A stretch of 64,000 nt of DNA, from contig NZ_FMAT01000001.1 of assembly GCF_900094805.1 (NCBI RefSeq), positions 186,001 through 250,000 on the forward strand, in the 5' to 3' direction. A program made the translations under genes and the position numbers. The DNA is from Arthrobacter sp. NIO-1057. Lineage in GTDB: Bacteria; Actinomycetota; Actinomycetes; Actinomycetales; Micrococcaceae. Below the pieces are notes generated by a model that did not search any database, was not told the DNA's origin, and worked only from the letters and a program-made list of their open reading frames with translations. Positions 62,486-64,000 of the stretch are shown piece after piece. Position 1 is the stretch's first letter; every line of letters begins with the position of its first letter.

Positions 62486-63520
62486 ATGACTAAGCCGCTT
62501 CCACGTAAGATCGCTGTGATGGGCGCCGGTAGCTGGGGTACCACCTTTGCCAAGGTCTTGGCAGATTCTGTAGCAGATCAAGAAATTCCGGTGCAGATCT
62601 GGGCACGTCGAGATGACGCAGCCAATGAGATCAACGAACGCCATACCAATTCGCGCTACCTGCGCGAAACCAAACTCCCTGCCAACATTTCAGCCTCCTC
62701 AAATCAACGAGAAGTGTTGGAAGGCGCAGACTTGGTGGTCTTGGCAATTCCTTCACAATCGCTGCGACGCGAGTTGGCAGTGTTCAAGAAGTACTTTGAG
62801 CCTGAAGCTGTGTTGCTTTCGCTGATGAAGGGCCTTGAACGCGGCACTGACCTTCGCATGAGTGAAGTTATTGCCGAGGTGACTCAGTTCCCAGAAGACC
62901 GTGTTGCGGTACTTTCCGGTCCAAACCTTGCGATGGAAATTGCCCGTGAACAACCAACTGCATCGGTAGTTGCTTGTACCGATGGGGAAACTGCCCAGTG
63001 GATTGCAGAGCTTTGCTCTGCACCGTACTTCCGTCCGTACACCAACGATGACGTGCTCGGCGTAGAACTTGGTGGAATCGTTAAAAACATCATTGCTCTT
63101 GCCGTTGGTATGTGTGATGGCATGGGCATGGGTGACAACACGAAGTCCACTGTGATCACCCGTGGCTTGGCTGAAACTACTCGACTGGTTCTATCACTTG
63201 GTGGCCGTCTTGATACTTTGGCTGGCCTCTCTGGCCTTGGTGACTTAGTCGCTACCTGTTCTTCGTCCTTGTCGCGTAACAACACTGCAGGACGGCTGCT
63301 GGGTCAGGGTCTCTTCCTTGACGAGGTCAATGACCGCATGTCTCAAACTGCCGAAGGCATCAAGTCCGCCCGTGCCGTCTTTGATCTCGCGCGTGCTCAT
63401 GAAGTTGAGATGCCAATTACTGAAGCAGTGGTTATGGTTCTTGAAGGTTCACTGAGCGTTGAAAACATGGCAGCGCGACTGTTGTCCCGCGAGCTGAAAT
63501 CTGAAGGAGAACAGAACTAA
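62486..63520 (+). CDS. gpsA: Glycerol-3-phosphate dehydrogenase [NAD(P)+]
   Basis: 344 residues. It reduces dihydroxyacetone phosphate to glycerol 3-phosphate for phospholipids. KIAVMGAGSWGTTFAKVLAD is the nucleotide-binding motif; VLSGPNLAMEIAREQPTA and LGGIVKNIIALAVGMCDG (catalytic Lys) and GLSGLGDLVATCSS follow. ATG with AGAGGA 7 bases upstream. Its stop shares a base with the next start (TAATG), so ddl is translationally coupled. It works on the same pathway as plsC. Confidence 0.96.
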   Translation: MTKPLPRKIAVMGAGSWGTTFAKVLADSVADQEIPVQIWARRDDAANEINERHTNSRYLRETKLPANISASSNQREVLEGADLVVLAIPSQSLRRELAVFKKYFEPEAVLLSLMKGLERGTDLRMSEVIAEVTQFPEDRVAVLSGPNLAMEIAREQPTASVVACTDGETAQWIAELCSAPYFRPYTNDDVLGVELGGIVKNIIALAVGMCDGMGMGDNTKSTVITRGLAETTRLVLSLGGRLDTLAGLSGLGDLVATCSSSLSRNNTAGRLLGQGLFLDEVNDRMSQTAEGIKSARAVFDLARAHEVEMPITEAVVMVLEGSLSVENMAARLLSRELKSEGEQN

Positions 63521-64000
63521 TGGCTGATCGTAAACTCCGAGTCCTGCTCTTGTTTGGTGGACGTTCCTCTGAACACTCGGTATCGTGCGTGACCGCAGCC
63601 GGCGTCATGCATGCTATAGACCGTGATCTCTTTGAGGTTATTCCCGTGGGCATTACCCGGGATGGCGGATGGACTTTGCTGGACAAGGATCCAGAAGGCT
63701 GGGCTTTAGACTCCGGACAACTGCCGGAAATTTCTACGGTTGATCACCCAGTTCAGCTTTCGCCTGAACCAAACAAGACGTCTCTCCAAGCTTTCGCTGA
63801 CGCGAAAATTTCAGAGATTTCTGAAGTAGACGTAGTTTTCCCACTCCTGCATGGACCTTTCGGTGAAGATGGTTCGATTCAGGGCCTATTGGAAACCGCG
63901 GGTGTGCCATATGTAGGCTCCGGCATTGCTGCTAGTGCCATGGGTATGGACAAGCACTTCATGAAGGTTGTTTTCCAGGAAGCCGGCTTCAATGTCGGCC
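63520..64000 (+). CDS. ddl: D-alanine--D-alanine ligase (3' end beyond window)
   Basis: About 160 residues of the N-terminus are visible. It joins two D-alanines with ATP for peptidoglycan. VLLLFGGRSSEHSVSCVTA, PLLHGPFGEDGSIQGLLE and VPYVGSGIAASAMGMDKHFM are family motifs, the last at the start of the ATP-grasp part. The ATG overlaps the gpsA stop. The gene continues past base 64000. Confidence 0.95.
   Translation, partial: MADRKLRVLLLFGGRSSEHSVSCVTAAGVMHAIDRDLFEVIPVGITRDGGWTLLDKDPEGWALDSGQLPEISTVDHPVQLSPEPNKTSLQAFADAKISEISEVDVVFPLLHGPFGEDGSIQGLLETAGVPYVGSGIAASAMGMDKHFMKVVFQEAGFNVG

Overview
The window looks like a chromosome segment of a mid-GC Gram-positive actinobacterium, most likely of the Micrococcaceae (Arthrobacter/Glutamicibacter type). 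This is inferred from the gene families (LtbR-type IclR regulator next to leuCD, non-discriminating-type gltX followed by tRNA-Gln and tRNA-Glu, murA-plsC-gpsA-ddl block), the frequent GTG/TTG starts and the absence of outer-membrane functions. I could run no database search, so the genus is a guess.

Layout. Bases 1-5220 hold cell-surface genes: the 3' part of a large LamG/PKD surface protein, a Tat-type lipoprotein of the glycerophosphodiesterase family and a GT4 glycosyltransferase. serA (5584-7179) is a housekeeping gene ending in tandem hairpins. From about 7.3 to 41.2 kb runs a long cell-wall/capsule-type glycopolymer locus. It has three members of the polysaccharide pyruvyl transferase family, UDP-glucose dehydrogenase (ugd), wecB and wecC for UDP-ManNAc and UDP-ManNAcA, and many glycosyltransferases, several of them two-domain fusions. 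It also has a heparinase II/III-family protein, an XcbB/CpsF-like alpha/beta hydrolase, a DUF6270-like protein, a hexapeptide acetyltransferase and two orphan proteins. No flippase, polymerase or ABC exporter lies in the window, so assembly and export must be encoded elsewhere or use membrane proteins outside it. The locus is interrupted at 22.0-26.7 kb by a cluster of insertion sequences (IS110, IS481, and an ISL3 copy with an exact 8-bp target duplication). At 29.0-30.4 kb lies a decayed second IS110 copy.

From 41.3 kb the window is core genome: a NYN-domain protein, metG, a NarL-type two-component system, leuB, ilvE, galE, a fumarylacetoacetate-hydrolase-family enzyme and gltX. Then come tRNA-Gln(CUG), tRNA-Glu(CUC), a pair of membrane dynamin-like GTPases coupled to thiL, ltbR divergent from leuCD, then murA, plsC, gpsA and the start of ddl. 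Strong intrinsic terminators separate most of these units.

The most notable regulatory signal is a shared inverted repeat, TCTCA-N5-TGAGA. It lies just upstream of leuB and, in the same geometry, inside the ltbR promoter between ltbR and leuCD, suggesting one operator type controlling the leucine genes. Other points to check are a structured 5' region of the IS110 copy that could encode a bridge RNA, the unusual glycosyltransferase fusions, and nested inverted repeats around the IS cluster.
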